Shown here: piece after piece, positions 33,798-42,853 of the stretch
Numbering within the stretch: the stretch's first letter is position 1
Layout of the letters: each line of letters opens with the position of its first letter
Assembly (NCBI RefSeq): GCF_047730085.1
Contig: NZ_CP159830.1
Location: forward strand, 186,001-250,000
Origin: Njordibacter sp937773555
Lineage (GTDB): Bacteria > Pseudomonadota > Gammaproteobacteria > Pseudomonadales > Balneatricaceae
DNA: 64,000 nt
Reading direction: 5' to 3'
Made by a program: the position numbers and the translations under genes
Notes under the pieces: generated by a model
Databases searched by the model: none
Told to the model about the DNA's origin: nothing
Seen by the model: only the letters and a program-made list of their open reading frames with translations

Positions 33798-34934
33798 TTA
33801 TTGCAACCATTGTTTAGGATTTAAGGGTTTGCCCTGTTGCCTCAAAGAAAAATATAACGCAGCTTCAGTGTTACCGCCAGACTTACCACTACTAGCGATA
33901 AGCTGCTGTGCCACAGCGTAATCTCCTACAGACAAATACAAGGCTTGATTTTGCCCATATAGGCTTAAAAAGCTATCCCCATGGTCCACAATAATAACCA
34001 ATCCATAGCCTTTTAACCAATCAGAAAAAACCACTTGCCCGCCATGGATAGCTACTACGTCTGAACCTTCTGGTGCAGCTATTAACCAGCCTTGCTGACT
34101 TAATGGATAGCTAGCTTGGGATACCCCAAAACGGTTAAGTACTTTACCTTTGATAGGCCAAGGGAGCCTACCCTTTGCGTTAATAAGTGGCGTGTCAGCT
34201 ACTTTGATATTGGCTTTAGCAATGGCTATTTGAATTTGCTCTAATAGCTCTTGGGCTTGCAGTTGGTCGGCTTTGGCAATACTCAAACGCTGGGCCTTTG
34301 AAGCTTGCTTGTTTTTTAAGCGCTTAATATTATCGGCAAGTTTAGCTTTTGCTTGTTTTAAGCTTTGGTTTTGCACCTGCAGCTGTTGGGCACTGCGTTG
34401 CAGTTCTAGTGAAATATCAGCTTGCTCTTGTTGCACTAATGCGAGGCTGTTTAAGGTTTGGCGATACGCTGCCATTTGTTCAGCACTTGCTTGGTTTAAG
34501 TACTGGTAATAAGCCATATTCCGAGCAACTGTAGAAGGATTATCTAAACTGAGCAAAAGATGAGCGGCTGAGTTTTTACCTTGCTGATACTGATTTTTTA
34601 ATTGGCTACTTAGTTGTAACTCTTGTTCGGCTAGGGCATCTTGAAAATGGCTAGCTTGTTGTTGTAATTTGGCCAGATGGGTTGCTGAATTTTTGCTGCC
34701 TTGTTGGTTTTTCTTGATGACTTTTTTAAGGCTACTGATGTTTTGTTCATGCATTCGCAGCTGTTTTTGCAGCTCGGAAGCTTGATTTTGTGCAGCGTTA
34801 AGCCAAGACTGTAGGCTACCAATATCGCTTTGCAACTGCTGCATTTTTTGCTGCACTTGTAGCTCAGTGTTGGCAGACAGTCCTGGGCTTATTAGCAGCA
34901 GCAAGCCACAGGTTAAGTTGATAATAAAACGCAA
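33798..34934 (-). CDS. envC: Murein hydrolase activator EnvC
   Basis: This 378-residue periplasmic protein has a signal peptide (about residues 1-21), a long glutamine-rich coiled coil (about 25-250) and a C-terminal LytM fold (EGSDVVAIHGGQVVFSDWLK onward). The zinc ligands of active LytM peptidases (HxxxD and HxH) are absent: the last motif reads LYFSLRQQG. So it should activate amidases (AmiA/AmiB) at the division site rather than cut wall itself. Glycine-rich GKSGGNTEA replaces the usual GSTG loop. One base separates it from gpmI. Confidence 0.93.
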   Translation of the reverse strand: MRFIINLTCGLLLLISPGLSANTELQVQQKMQQLQSDIGSLQSWLNAAQNQASELQKQLRMHEQNISSLKKVIKKNQQGSKNSATHLAKLQQQASHFQDALAEQELQLSSQLKNQYQQGKNSAAHLLLSLDNPSTVARNMAYYQYLNQASAEQMAAYRQTLNSLALVQQEQADISLELQRSAQQLQVQNQSLKQAKAKLADNIKRLKNKQASKAQRLSIAKADQLQAQELLEQIQIAIAKANIKVADTPLINAKGRLPWPIKGKVLNRFGVSQASYPLSQQGWLIAAPEGSDVVAIHGGQVVFSDWLKGYGLVIIVDHGDSFLSLYGQNQALYLSVGDYAVAQQLIASSGKSGGNTEAALYFSLRQQGKPLNPKQWLQ

Positions 34935-34935
34935 T

Positions 34936-36480
34936 TTAGCTAAATTCCACCAAGTTATGGCCAGTCATCTCTTTGGGCTGCTCTAGGCTCATTAAGTGCA
35001 GCAGAGTTGGGGCTATGTCTGCTAGTACACCAGAAGAAAGTTTGGCGTTGCTGTTTCTGCTACTCACATAAATCAACGGCACAGGCCATAGGGTGTGGGC
35101 TGTATGAGGTTGGCCCGTGGTCGGGTTTATCATGAGTTCTACGTTGCCGTGGTCTGCAGTAATTAATGCCTCACCATCCACTTTTTCCAAAGCGCAAACA
35201 ATGCGTGAAAGGCAGGCGTCTATTGCTTCAACAGCCTTAACTGCGGCGTCAAATTTGCCTGTGTGTCCTACCATATCCGCATTAGCAAAGTTGCATACGA
35301 TTAGGTCATAAGTACAGCCTTCAATGGCGGCAACTAATTTGTCTGTTAGCTCTGGGGCACTCATTTCTGGCTGTAAGTCGTAAGTGGCCACGTTTGGTGA
35401 AGGAATAAGCTCACGGCTTTCGCCTTGGTAAAGGGCTTCTTGCCCGCCACTAAAAAAGAAGGTGACGTGGGCATATTTTTCAGTTTCGGCAATGCGTAAC
35501 TGCGTTTTTCCATGGTTGGCCATTACTTCACCAAGATCATTTTTCACCGCACTAGGTGGGAAAGCACAGGCGGTGTCTATGTTGGCACTGTATTGTGTCA
35601 TCATTACAAATTCAGCTAGATCTAGGGGCTCTCCCCGATCAAAATTGCCAAACTCTTCATTTACAAATGCCTGCGTAATTTGGCGTGTGCGATCGGGTCT
35701 GAAGTTGACACAAATCATAGCATCACCGTCTTCTATAGTAGTAGGCTGGCCGTGTTGGTCTAAAATTACCGTAGCAGGAACAAACTCATCGGTGTGGTTA
35801 TTTAAGTAGGCTTCTTGTAATGCGCCCAGAGCTGACAAGCATTCATACTCTGCTTCACCGTAACGCATTGCCCGGTATGCACTTTCAATACGCTCCCAGC
35901 GTTGGTCTCGGTCCATGGCAAAATAACGGCCACATAAACTGCCAATACGCCCACCTATGGGCTCTAAGGCATCCATGAGAGCTTGTATGTACTCCTGCGC
36001 AGAACGTGGTGCGGTGTCTCTGCCATCTAGCCATGCGTGCACAACAATTGCTCTGGCACCGCGGTCATAGGCTAACTGGCAGGTTGCGAATAAATGGTCC
36101 TGATGGCTGTGCACACCACCATCAGATAACAAGCCACAAACATGAACGGTGCCCTCATTGGCTACGGCTTTATCAATAGCAGACAAGATGACTGGGTTGG
36201 TATTAAAGTCTCCATCTTCAATGGCTTTACCAATACGGGTATAATTTTGATACACCACACGGCCAGCACCAATATTCATGTGGCCTACTTCGGAGTTGCC
36301 CATTTGGCCATCGGGTAGGCCTACGTCAGCACCAGAGGTGCCGACTAAGGTGTGACGGTGATTTGTTAACAGCGCATCCCAAGTAGGGGTGTTTGCTGCT
36401 TTAATAGCATTAGAAGACGATAATTCGTTTTGTCCCCATCCGTCAAGAATGATGAGAGCTTTTGGGCTAGAAGTGGTCAT
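34936..36480 (-). CDS. gpmI: 2,3-bisphosphoglycerate-independent phosphoglycerate mutase
   Basis: This 514-residue glycolytic enzyme has the metal-binding ILDGWG, the phosphorylated Ser in GNSEVGHMNIGAGR, HSHQDHLFA, and the C-terminal TADHGNVE. I use the ATG at 36480; an in-frame TTG at 36498 would add six residues without support. It is first in the gpmI-envC-ctpA-yibQ run, a layout found across gammaproteobacteria, and divergent from the rhodanese gene. Confidence 0.97.
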   Translation of the reverse strand: MTTSSPKALIILDGWGQNELSSSNAIKAANTPTWDALLTNHRHTLVGTSGADVGLPDGQMGNSEVGHMNIGAGRVVYQNYTRIGKAIEDGDFNTNPVILSAIDKAVANEGTVHVCGLLSDGGVHSHQDHLFATCQLAYDRGARAIVVHAWLDGRDTAPRSAQEYIQALMDALEPIGGRIGSLCGRYFAMDRDQRWERIESAYRAMRYGEAEYECLSALGALQEAYLNNHTDEFVPATVILDQHGQPTTIEDGDAMICVNFRPDRTRQITQAFVNEEFGNFDRGEPLDLAEFVMMTQYSANIDTACAFPPSAVKNDLGEVMANHGKTQLRIAETEKYAHVTFFFSGGQEALYQGESRELIPSPNVATYDLQPEMSAPELTDKLVAAIEGCTYDLIVCNFANADMVGHTGKFDAAVKAVEAIDACLSRIVCALEKVDGEALITADHGNVELMINPTTGQPHTAHTLWPVPLIYVSSRNSNAKLSSGVLADIAPTLLHLMSLEQPKEMTGHNLVEFS

Positions 36481-36549
36481 GGTGTCTGTTATTGGCAAAT
36501 GGGCCTTGATATTTTAGCAGTCCGCCCCCAATTTATCCATGCTATGGCG

Positions 36550-36555
36550 TATAAT
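36550..36555 (+). promoter_or_regulatory. Probable -10 box of the rhodanese-grxC-secB operon
   Basis: A perfect TATAAT lies 64 bases before the rhodanese start, preceded by GGCG. No good -35 match is seen 16-18 bases upstream, so the promoter may depend on an activator or be weak. Confidence 0.45.
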
Positions 36556-36619
36556 GCTGCCGGACTTGTCGTCCTTATGGCGGCCCAGAACCTATTAATC
36601 GTTTGGAATAATAAAGCTT

Positions 36620-37036
36620 ATGGAACGTTACCTCGAATTTGCAATCAGTCACTGGGAAATGGTGTTGGCCCTACTGCTGACATTATCGGTGTTATTGATC
36701 ACAGAACGGCGCAAGGCTGCTCCGTCTGTTTCTCCGCAACAAGCCACGGTTTTAGCTAATGGCGAAGACGCCTTGCTGCTTGATATCCGAACTCCTGCAG
36801 ACTTTAATGCTGGGCGCGTCATTGGTTCTAAGAACATTCCTTTTGCTGATTTAACGAAACGCATGTCAGAGCTTGAAAAACACAAAGATAAACCCATTGT
36901 TATCATATGTAAAACAGGTCAAACCTCCTCTAGCGCAGCCAATGTACTAAAAAAAGCGGAGTACACTAACGTTCATCGTATGGCTGGTGGTATGGCTGAA
37001 TGGACAGGGCAGAATTTGCCACTTGTGCGTAAATAA
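36620..37036 (+). CDS. Membrane-anchored rhodanese domain protein (YibN-like)
   Basis: This 138-residue protein has one N-terminal membrane segment (WEMVLALLLTLSVLLI, about residues 14-29) and a cytoplasmic rhodanese domain. The active Cys lies in IICKTGQTSSSAANVL, near residue 98. It is probably a sulfurtransferase or sulfur carrier. Gene order with grxC and secB is a conserved gammaproteobacterial block. Confidence 0.9.
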   Translation: MERYLEFAISHWEMVLALLLTLSVLLITERRKAAPSVSPQQATVLANGEDALLLDIRTPADFNAGRVIGSKNIPFADLTKRMSELEKHKDKPIVIICKTGQTSSSAANVLKKAEYTNVHRMAGGMAEWTGQNLPLVRK

Positions 37037-37060
37037 AAGGCTAAAACTGAGGACTCAGCA

Positions 37061-37333
37061 ATGACAGACCAAGTAAAAGCGCAGGTAATAATATACAGCT
37101 CTAGCCTATGTGGCTTTTGTTTCCGTGCTAAACGGTTGCTTGATAGTAAAGGTGCAGCCTATCAAGAAATTAGTGTTGATGGACGTAATGATCTGCGTCA
37201 ACAAATGATGCAATCTACAGGTGGACGCACAGTGCCGCAGATTATCATTAATGGCAATGCGATCGGTGGGTGTGACGAATTACATATGCTGGATCGCCAG
37301 CAAAAACTGGACTCCTTGTTAGCTGTTTCATAA
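37061..37333 (+). CDS. grxC: Glutaredoxin 3
   Basis: This 90-residue thiol-disulfide oxidoreductase has the active site CGFC (residues 14-17, the family usually CPYC), the cis-Pro motif TVPQIIINGNAIGGCDEL and the glutathione-binding GG. The aromatic Phe in place of Tyr in the active site is a mild variant. It is 24 bases after the rhodanese gene and 41 before secB. Confidence 0.95.
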   Translation: MTDQVKAQVIIYSSSLCGFCFRAKRLLDSKGAAYQEISVDGRNDLRQQMMQSTGGRTVPQIIINGNAIGGCDELHMLDRQQKLDSLLAVS

Positions 37334-37374
37334 ACGAAGCACTACTCCATAAAATTTACTAAAGAGAATTAAGT

Positions 37375-37881
37375 ATGAGCGAAGAAGAAAAAGGCGCAGC
37401 AGCTGCAGAAGTGAATGAGCAGCCACAAATTATGATTCAGCGCGTGTATTTGAAAGACTTGTCCTTTGAGTCGCCTAATTCACCTCAGTCTTTTACTGCA
37501 GAGTGGAAGCCAGAAGTAGGGGTGGATTTAAATAGCCAAGCTCGTCAGCTTAATGAAACTAGTTTTGAGGTGGTTTTGCGTATTACCATCACTGCTAAAG
37601 CGGAAGATAAGACCGTTTATTTAGCCGAAGTCCACCAAGCAGGTTTGTTCCACATTGCTAACGTTCCTAAAGAGTCTATGGGTCAGGTATTAGGTGCTTT
37701 TTGCCCCAATATTTTATTCCCGTATGCCCGTGAAGCCATTGATAGTTTAGTGCAAAGAGGTAGTTTTCCAGCACTAATGCTAGCACCAGTTAACTTTGAT
37801 GCTTTGTATGCTCAGAGCATAGCACAGCAGGCTGAACAAGCAGCGGAAGCAGGCGAAGCCGAACCTGAACAAACGCACTGA
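37375..37881 (+). CDS. secB: Protein-export chaperone SecB
   Basis: This 168-residue tetrameric chaperone keeps preproteins unfolded and delivers them to SecA. The family signature VYLKDLSFESPNSP lies near residue 25, and HIANVPKESMGQVLGAFCPN with LFPYAREAIDSLVQRGSFP in the second half. The C-terminal acidic tail is present. It ends nine bases from the convergent trmL gene. Confidence 0.98.
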   Translation: MSEEEKGAAAAEVNEQPQIMIQRVYLKDLSFESPNSPQSFTAEWKPEVGVDLNSQARQLNETSFEVVLRITITAKAEDKTVYLAEVHQAGLFHIANVPKESMGQVLGAFCPNILFPYAREAIDSLVQRGSFPALMLAPVNFDALYAQSIAQQAEQAAEAGEAEPEQTH

Positions 37882-37890
37882 TGTTGTTGC

Positions 37891-38349
37891 TTAGTTGGCG
37901 CCTTCGTAGTTGAGTTGGCGCCATGCTTCATAGACAGTAATGGCTGCACAGTTTGATAAGTTCAAGCTGCGGCTTTCTTTGGTCATGGGTAGGCGAATTC
38001 TAGCGTCACACCTTGCCCTAATCTCCTCGGGTAGGCCTCGGCTTTCAGGGCCAAACAATAACGCATCATGCTTTTTAAACTTAGCCTTGCTAAAGCAATC
38101 ACTGCCCTTTGTGGTCATCGCGTAGATAGTTTTAGGTTTCACACTAGCAAAAAAAGCATCGTAGTTTTTGTGCACCTTCATATGGGCCCATTCGTGATAA
38201 TCCAATCCTGCTCGCCTTAGCGCTTTATCTTCTAACTTAAACCCCAACGGTTCAATTAAATGTAATTGAAATCCCGTATTGGCGCATAAGCGAATAATGT
38301 TGCCGGTATTAGGTGGAATTTCTGGTTCAAAAAGCACAACATGCAACAT
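37891..38349 (-). CDS. trmL: tRNA (cytidine/uridine-2'-O-)-methyltransferase TrmL
   Basis: This 152-residue SPOUT methyltransferase modifies position 34 of tRNA-Leu. Motifs are EPEIPPNTGNIIRLC near the N-terminus, LLFGPESRGLP in the middle and the knot region MTKESRSLNLSNCAAITVYE. The length is normal. It is convergent with secB. Confidence 0.95.
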   Translation of the reverse strand: MLHVVLFEPEIPPNTGNIIRLCANTGFQLHLIEPLGFKLEDKALRRAGLDYHEWAHMKVHKNYDAFFASVKPKTIYAMTTKGSDCFSKAKFKKHDALLFGPESRGLPEEIRARCDARIRLPMTKESRSLNLSNCAAITVYEAWRQLNYEGAN

Positions 38350-38462
38350 GGTATTTTAGGTCTCTATAAGTATCTATGTGTTCGCTGGTATGCCCATTTA
38401 CGGGGCTAAACCTGATTACTTAATTGAGTATGATGTAATCACTAAATCTATGTCAATGGCGA

Positions 38463-39854
38463 CTAAAGCCCTAATTCGTTGATTTTTCGGGTGAGGGTGT
38501 TTCTACCCCAACCCAATAATTCTGCAGCTTCTCTACGGCGGCCATGGGTATGTTTAAGTGCGGCTTGTATCATCACAATTTCAAACGCAGGTAGAGCCTT
38601 ACCCAAAAGCTGCTGCTGGCCAAACTGTAGCTCTTTCTTAGCCCATTTTGATAACGAATCTTGCCAGTTTTGTTCCCCGCTAGCCTTAGTCGTGTGTTCT
38701 TGTAACTCTGGGGGTAAATCGCTAACCAATATTTGGTTGCCACTGCCCATGACACTTAACCAACGGCACACATTTTCTAACTGGCGAACATTACCTGGCC
38801 AATCTAATTTTTGTAAATGCTCTGCCGCAGCGCTGGAAAGTTGCTTTGTTTCTACGGCAAGTTCTTTAGCGCTGGTTACTAGAAAGTGCCTTGCTAGAGC
38901 AGGAATGTCTTCGCTGCGCTGGCTAAGGTTTGGTAGTGGTATGCGAATAACGTTAAGCCGGTGGAACAAGTCTTCGCGGAATAACCCTTGTTCTACTCGC
39001 TTGGTTAAGTCTTGGTGAGTGGCTGCAATAATGCGGACATCCACCTTAACTAGGTTGTGGCCACCAACACGATAAAACTCACCATCGGCCAGTACCCTTA
39101 GTAATCGGGTTTGGGCTTCAGCAGGCATGTCACCAATTTCATCCAACAGTAAGGTGCCTCCGTGGGCTTGCTCAAAGTGGCCTTTACGTTGGTTAACCGC
39201 GCCTGTAAAAGCCCCTTTTTCATGGCCAAAAAGCTCAGACTCAATAAGGTCTTTCTGGATAGCTGCCATGTTTAACGGAATAAAAGGTTGGTTAGCTCGT
39301 GGGCTATGTTGATGCAATGCCTGGGCAATAAGCTCTTTACCAGTGCCTGAAGCGCCATTAATCATAACCGTCATATTAGACTGTGAAAGGCGACCAATAG
39401 CCCTAAACACCTCTTGCATGGCTGGGGCTTCACCAATAATTTGGGCGCTGGCCGGTGCGGGTTCTGGTGTGGTAGCGCCTGCTTGTTGTTGGGCATGTTG
39501 CAAACCGCGTTGTACTAAGCCTACGGCCTCATCAATATCAAACGGTTTTGGTAAATAATCAAAAGCGCCACCTTGATAGGATGCTACGGCACTGTCCAGG
39601 TCTGAGTGAGCTGTCATAATAATCACAGGGACATGTTCAATCTGCTGTTGCAGCCGCTGCAGTAAGCTAAGGCCGTCAATGCCCGGCATACGAATATCGC
39701 TAATAATTAAACTGGGTGAGTCAAGCTCGAGTGCAACCAACAACTGTTGGCCATCTTCAAAGCTGCGACTGCTTATTTGCGCCTGCTGTAAGGCGCGTTC
39801 CAGCACCCAACGAATAGCGTGGTCATCGTCTACGATCCATACATCGTGGCTCAT
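38463..39854 (-). CDS. glnG: Nitrogen regulation response regulator NtrC
   Basis: This 463-residue sigma-54 activator has a receiver domain (phospho-Asp in IISDIRMPGIDG, about residue 54), an AAA+ domain (GASGTGKELIAQ and the sigma-54-contact GAFTGA, about residues 140-370) and a C-terminal Fis-type helix-turn-helix (GRRREAAELLGWGRNTLTRK). It overlaps ntrB by four bases. It would act at the sigma-54 promoter found upstream of glnA in this window. Confidence 0.97.
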   Translation of the reverse strand: MSHDVWIVDDDHAIRWVLERALQQAQISSRSFEDGQQLLVALELDSPSLIISDIRMPGIDGLSLLQRLQQQIEHVPVIIMTAHSDLDSAVASYQGGAFDYLPKPFDIDEAVGLVQRGLQHAQQQAGATTPEPAPASAQIIGEAPAMQEVFRAIGRLSQSNMTVMINGASGTGKELIAQALHQHSPRANQPFIPLNMAAIQKDLIESELFGHEKGAFTGAVNQRKGHFEQAHGGTLLLDEIGDMPAEAQTRLLRVLADGEFYRVGGHNLVKVDVRIIAATHQDLTKRVEQGLFREDLFHRLNVIRIPLPNLSQRSEDIPALARHFLVTSAKELAVETKQLSSAAAEHLQKLDWPGNVRQLENVCRWLSVMGSGNQILVSDLPPELQEHTTKASGEQNWQDSLSKWAKKELQFGQQQLLGKALPAFEIVMIQAALKHTHGRRREAAELLGWGRNTLTRKINELGL

Positions 39855-40924
39855 GGGAGTTTCTCCATGGGTAAGTAAATATTAAAGCAAGTTTGGCCGT
39901 TTTGGCTATCACATTCAATGAGGCCCTGGTGCTGCTGTATAAGGCTTTGGGCGATGCTTAAACCTAACCCTGTGCCTTGAGCACGATGGGTTACTAGGGG
40001 GAAAAAGATGTCTTCTTTAAGGTCTGCATTAATGCCAGGCCCATTGTCACTTATGCTGACACAACAGACGAGGCGGTGGCATGTATGACCAATAGTGAAG
40101 CGTCTAACAGCTCGCGTTTTAAGGCTAATTTGACCACCACTAACTTGGTGCTCCATAAGTGCTTGCAAGGCATTACGGCCTACATTAAGGCATACCTGCG
40201 TCATTTGATTTGCGTCGATGAGCAGTTCTGGCAGACTGGGGTCATAGTCTCGTATTAGTCGCACTCGGTCGCCAGCTTCTGCGCGTAATAACTGGTCTAT
40301 TTTGTCTAAGATCTGATGAATATTGCAGCGTTGCTTTTGAGTTTGGCGTTGAGGACCCACTAAACGGTCTACAAGGTCTCTTAAGCGGTCAGCCTCAGAA
40401 ATTATGATATCGGTGAATTCGTGTAACGAAGGGTTAAGTTCCCGTTGTAACAGCTGGGCTGCACCACGAATACCACCTAATGGATTTTTTATCTCGTGGG
40501 CTAAATTGCGCACAAGATTAGAAGACGCCTGCTGTTGGGTTGTCATGCGGGCTTCTTGTGTGAGTCGTTTGACACGCTCTAACGGCTGTATCTCTAAGGC
40601 TAAACTACCTTGTTCATCTACGGAGGTAACGCTTAAGTCTACAGATAGTCTGCGGCCATTAGCCTGCTGTATTTGGATGTCGCGACTAGTGAAGGATTGT
40701 TGGTGAGTGGAGCTATGCTCAAGCTGCTGTTTAAGAAGTGGGTCTAAGGACAGCAAATTGCTAATGGGCTCAAGCTGCATTTGATGTTGACTGACTCGAA
40801 ATAAATTTTCCGCAGCCAAATTGAGCGCCACAATTTCCATGCGAGCGTTAAGTAAAACGATGGCGGTGGTTAAATGGTTAACCAAACTAGCCAGAGCTTG
40901 TTGGGCTTGCAGTAATTTAGGCAT
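39851..40924 (-). CDS. glnL: Nitrogen regulation sensor histidine kinase NtrB
   Basis: This 357-residue cytoplasmic kinase/phosphatase has an N-terminal PAS domain (about residues 10-120), the phospho-acceptor His in NLAHEIKNPLGGIRGAAQLL, and a GHKL ATPase domain with CLNVGRNALQAL and DNGPGI. No membrane segment is present, as expected for NtrB. PII (GlnB) normally controls it. It lies 87 bases after glnA, past a terminator. Confidence 0.96.
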   Translation of the reverse strand: MPKLLQAQQALASLVNHLTTAIVLLNARMEIVALNLAAENLFRVSQHQMQLEPISNLLSLDPLLKQQLEHSSTHQQSFTSRDIQIQQANGRRLSVDLSVTSVDEQGSLALEIQPLERVKRLTQEARMTTQQQASSNLVRNLAHEIKNPLGGIRGAAQLLQRELNPSLHEFTDIIISEADRLRDLVDRLVGPQRQTQKQRCNIHQILDKIDQLLRAEAGDRVRLIRDYDPSLPELLIDANQMTQVCLNVGRNALQALMEHQVSGGQISLKTRAVRRFTIGHTCHRLVCCVSISDNGPGINADLKEDIFFPLVTHRAQGTGLGLSIAQSLIQQHQGLIECDSQNGQTCFNIYLPMEKLP

Positions 40925-40975
40925 TGCACTCCATCGGGTTCTTTATGGCGCACCAAATTAGTGCGTTGGGTGTGC

Positions 40976-41003
40976 TTAAAAAGCCCTCCTCGGAGGGCTT
41001 TGG
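40976..41003 (-). terminator. Intrinsic terminator after glnA
   Basis: On the minus strand AAGCCCTCC and GGAGGGCTT form a nine-base-pair stem with a two-base loop, followed by five T. It comes just after the glnA stop, so ntrBC expression needs read-through or its own promoter. Confidence 0.9.
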
Positions 41004-41011
41004 TTATGCGA

Positions 41012-42418
41012 CTAGCAAGAGTAGTAAAGGCCAAACTCAACTGGGTGAGTGACACTATTAACTGCTTCTACTTCACCGTTCTTAAGTTCGATGTAAGCGT
41101 CGATCATTTCGTCAGTAAATACGCCACCACGGGTTAAGAATTCACGATCTGCTTCTAAAGCAGCAAGTGCTTCTTCTAGGCTTCTAGCCACTGTTGGAAT
41201 TGCTGCTGCTTCTTCAGCAGGTAGGTCATACAAATCCTTGTCGGCTGCATCGCCTGGGTGGATTTTATTTTGAATACCATCAAGGCCTGCCATCAACAAG
41301 GCCGCGAAACACAAGTATGGGTTTGCAGTGGGATCAGGGAAGCGCACTTCTACGCGGCGTCCGCGTGGGTTGCTTACGTATGGAATGCGGATAGAAGCAG
41401 AGCGGTTACGGGCAGAGTAAGCCAGCATAACAGGGGCTTCGAAGCCAGGGACTAAACGCTTGTATGCGTTAGTAGATGCGTTGGTGAACGCGTTAAGCGC
41501 CCTAGCATGCTTAATAATGCCGCCAATATAGTAAAGCGCCATGTCTGACAAGCCACCATAGCCGTCACCAGCAAAAAGGTTAACACCGTCTTTAGCAATT
41601 GACTGGTGAACGTGCATGCCAGAGCCGTTATCGCCAACAATTGGCTTAGGCATAAAAGTAGCCGTTTTGCCGTAAGCGTGCGCCACGTTGTGGACACAGT
41701 ACTTGATAATTTGTACTTCATCAGCCTTGCGAATTAACGTGCTGAACTTTGTACCAATTTCGTTTTGATTCGCCGTTGCTACTTCGTGGTGGTGTACTTC
41801 TATTTCCACACCCATAGCTTCCATAGCGTCACACATAGCGCCACGCATGTCGTGTGAGGAGTCAACTGGAGGTACTGGGAAATAACCGCCTTTGATGCCA
41901 GGCCGGTGACCCGTATTACCACCTTCGATGGTAGCGCTCGACTGCCAAGCTGCTTCTTCAGAGTTTATTTCGTACATGGCGCCTTGCATATCGGCTTTCC
42001 ACTTTACGTCATCAAATACAAAGAATTCTGGCTCTGGGCCAAAGAATGCCGTGTCACCAATACCTGTAGACTTAAGGTATTCTTCAGCGCGAGCAGCAAC
42101 TGAACGTGGGTCACGGTCATAGCCTTGCATAGTGGCTGGCTCAATAACATCGCATCGCACGTTTACTGTAGTTTGTTCTGTGAATGGGTCTAATACAGCA
42201 GAGCTATCGTCTGGCATGATGATCATGTCTGAATCGTTGATGCCTTTCCAGCCAGCAATGGATGAACCATCGAACATTTGGCCTTCAGAGAAGAAGTCTT
42301 CGTCTACAGTACGCGCAGGTATCGTTACGTGGTGCTCTTTGCCTTTGGTATCGGTAAAGCGCAGGTCGACCCAGCGTGCTTCGCTGTCTTGGATCATCTT
42401 AAGGGTATTTGCAGACAT
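41012..42418 (-). CDS. glnA: Glutamine synthetase type I
   Basis: This 468-residue enzyme makes glutamine from glutamate, ammonia and ATP. The signatures are FDGSSIAGWKGINDSDM near residue 50, KPIVGDNGSGMHVHQS and NRSASIRIPYV. The adenylylated Tyr lies in KDLYDLPAEE, near residue 397, which marks the GSI-beta class controlled by GlnE. GGAGAG before the ATG is a good ribosome binding site. A sigma-54 promoter lies upstream and a strong terminator follows. Confidence 0.98.
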   Translation of the reverse strand: MSANTLKMIQDSEARWVDLRFTDTKGKEHHVTIPARTVDEDFFSEGQMFDGSSIAGWKGINDSDMIIMPDDSSAVLDPFTEQTTVNVRCDVIEPATMQGYDRDPRSVAARAEEYLKSTGIGDTAFFGPEPEFFVFDDVKWKADMQGAMYEINSEEAAWQSSATIEGGNTGHRPGIKGGYFPVPPVDSSHDMRGAMCDAMEAMGVEIEVHHHEVATANQNEIGTKFSTLIRKADEVQIIKYCVHNVAHAYGKTATFMPKPIVGDNGSGMHVHQSIAKDGVNLFAGDGYGGLSDMALYYIGGIIKHARALNAFTNASTNAYKRLVPGFEAPVMLAYSARNRSASIRIPYVSNPRGRRVEVRFPDPTANPYLCFAALLMAGLDGIQNKIHPGDAADKDLYDLPAEEAAAIPTVARSLEEALAALEADREFLTRGGVFTDEMIDAYIELKNGEVEAVNSVTHPVEFGLYYSC

Positions 42419-42503
42419 AAAGTCTCTCCAATCAAAACCAGCTCTAAGGCCGGTGGTTTACATGTATGAATTCCAGCCCATTGGCTGATACTGTGTTTAC
42501 TAA

Positions 42504-42519
42504 AGCAATGGCCGTGCCA
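42504..42519 (-). promoter_or_regulatory. Sigma-54 promoter of glnA
   Basis: On the minus strand TGGCACGGCCATTGCT matches the -24/-12 consensus TGGCAC-N5-TTGCW exactly. It lies 86 bases before the glnA start, so transcription would begin about 74 bases before it. Nitrogen-limited activation by NtrC is expected from the family. Confidence 0.9.
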
Positions 42520-42676
42520 ACTCTACCTAAGGTTTAAAAAGTGACCCTCTATGGCAGTTTTGGTCGCGTATATGGGTTTTTTTAACCTCAATCGCTCTAT
42601 TAAGTTCTATAGCTTTAACTTAAGTATGCATTTTCACGCTAGTGTGCACTAAAAAGAGTCGCATTCAAAGAGTGGC

Positions 42677-42691
42677 GCACCATTTAAGTGC
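42677..42691. promoter_or_regulatory. NtrC-binding-site-like palindrome upstream of glnA
   Basis: GCAC-CATTTAA-GTGC has the dyad GCAC-N7-GTGC of NtrC enhancer sites. It is about 165 bases upstream of the glnA -24 box, a usual distance for DNA looping. It also lies about 80 bases before the typA promoter. The rest of the 435-base spacer holds no gene. Confidence 0.6.
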
Positions 42692-42758
42692 GATGATAGA
42701 TAGCTTGTATAAATATCCTTCTTGTTCCCTCTTAGGTGCTGTGTTATCGCTATACTTT

Positions 42759-42767
42759 TGCTATAAT
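42759..42767 (+). promoter_or_regulatory. Extended -10 promoter of typA
   Basis: TGCTATAAT is a perfect extended -10 element, 86 bases before typA. No -35 of note is present, as usual for this promoter type. Confidence 0.65.
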
Positions 42768-42853
42768 CTGCGCTGCATTTTTTTGGCGCTGCGCTGTCGC
42801 AACGCCCATACGTATTTTGGCCATGTTCAATTGAGGCCGTTTGGAGTAGTGAG

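Noticed and set aside
33798..34934. Calling the LytM-domain protein an active M23 endopeptidase
   Set aside because: The zinc ligands HxxxD and HxH are missing and the domain follows the EnvC pattern.
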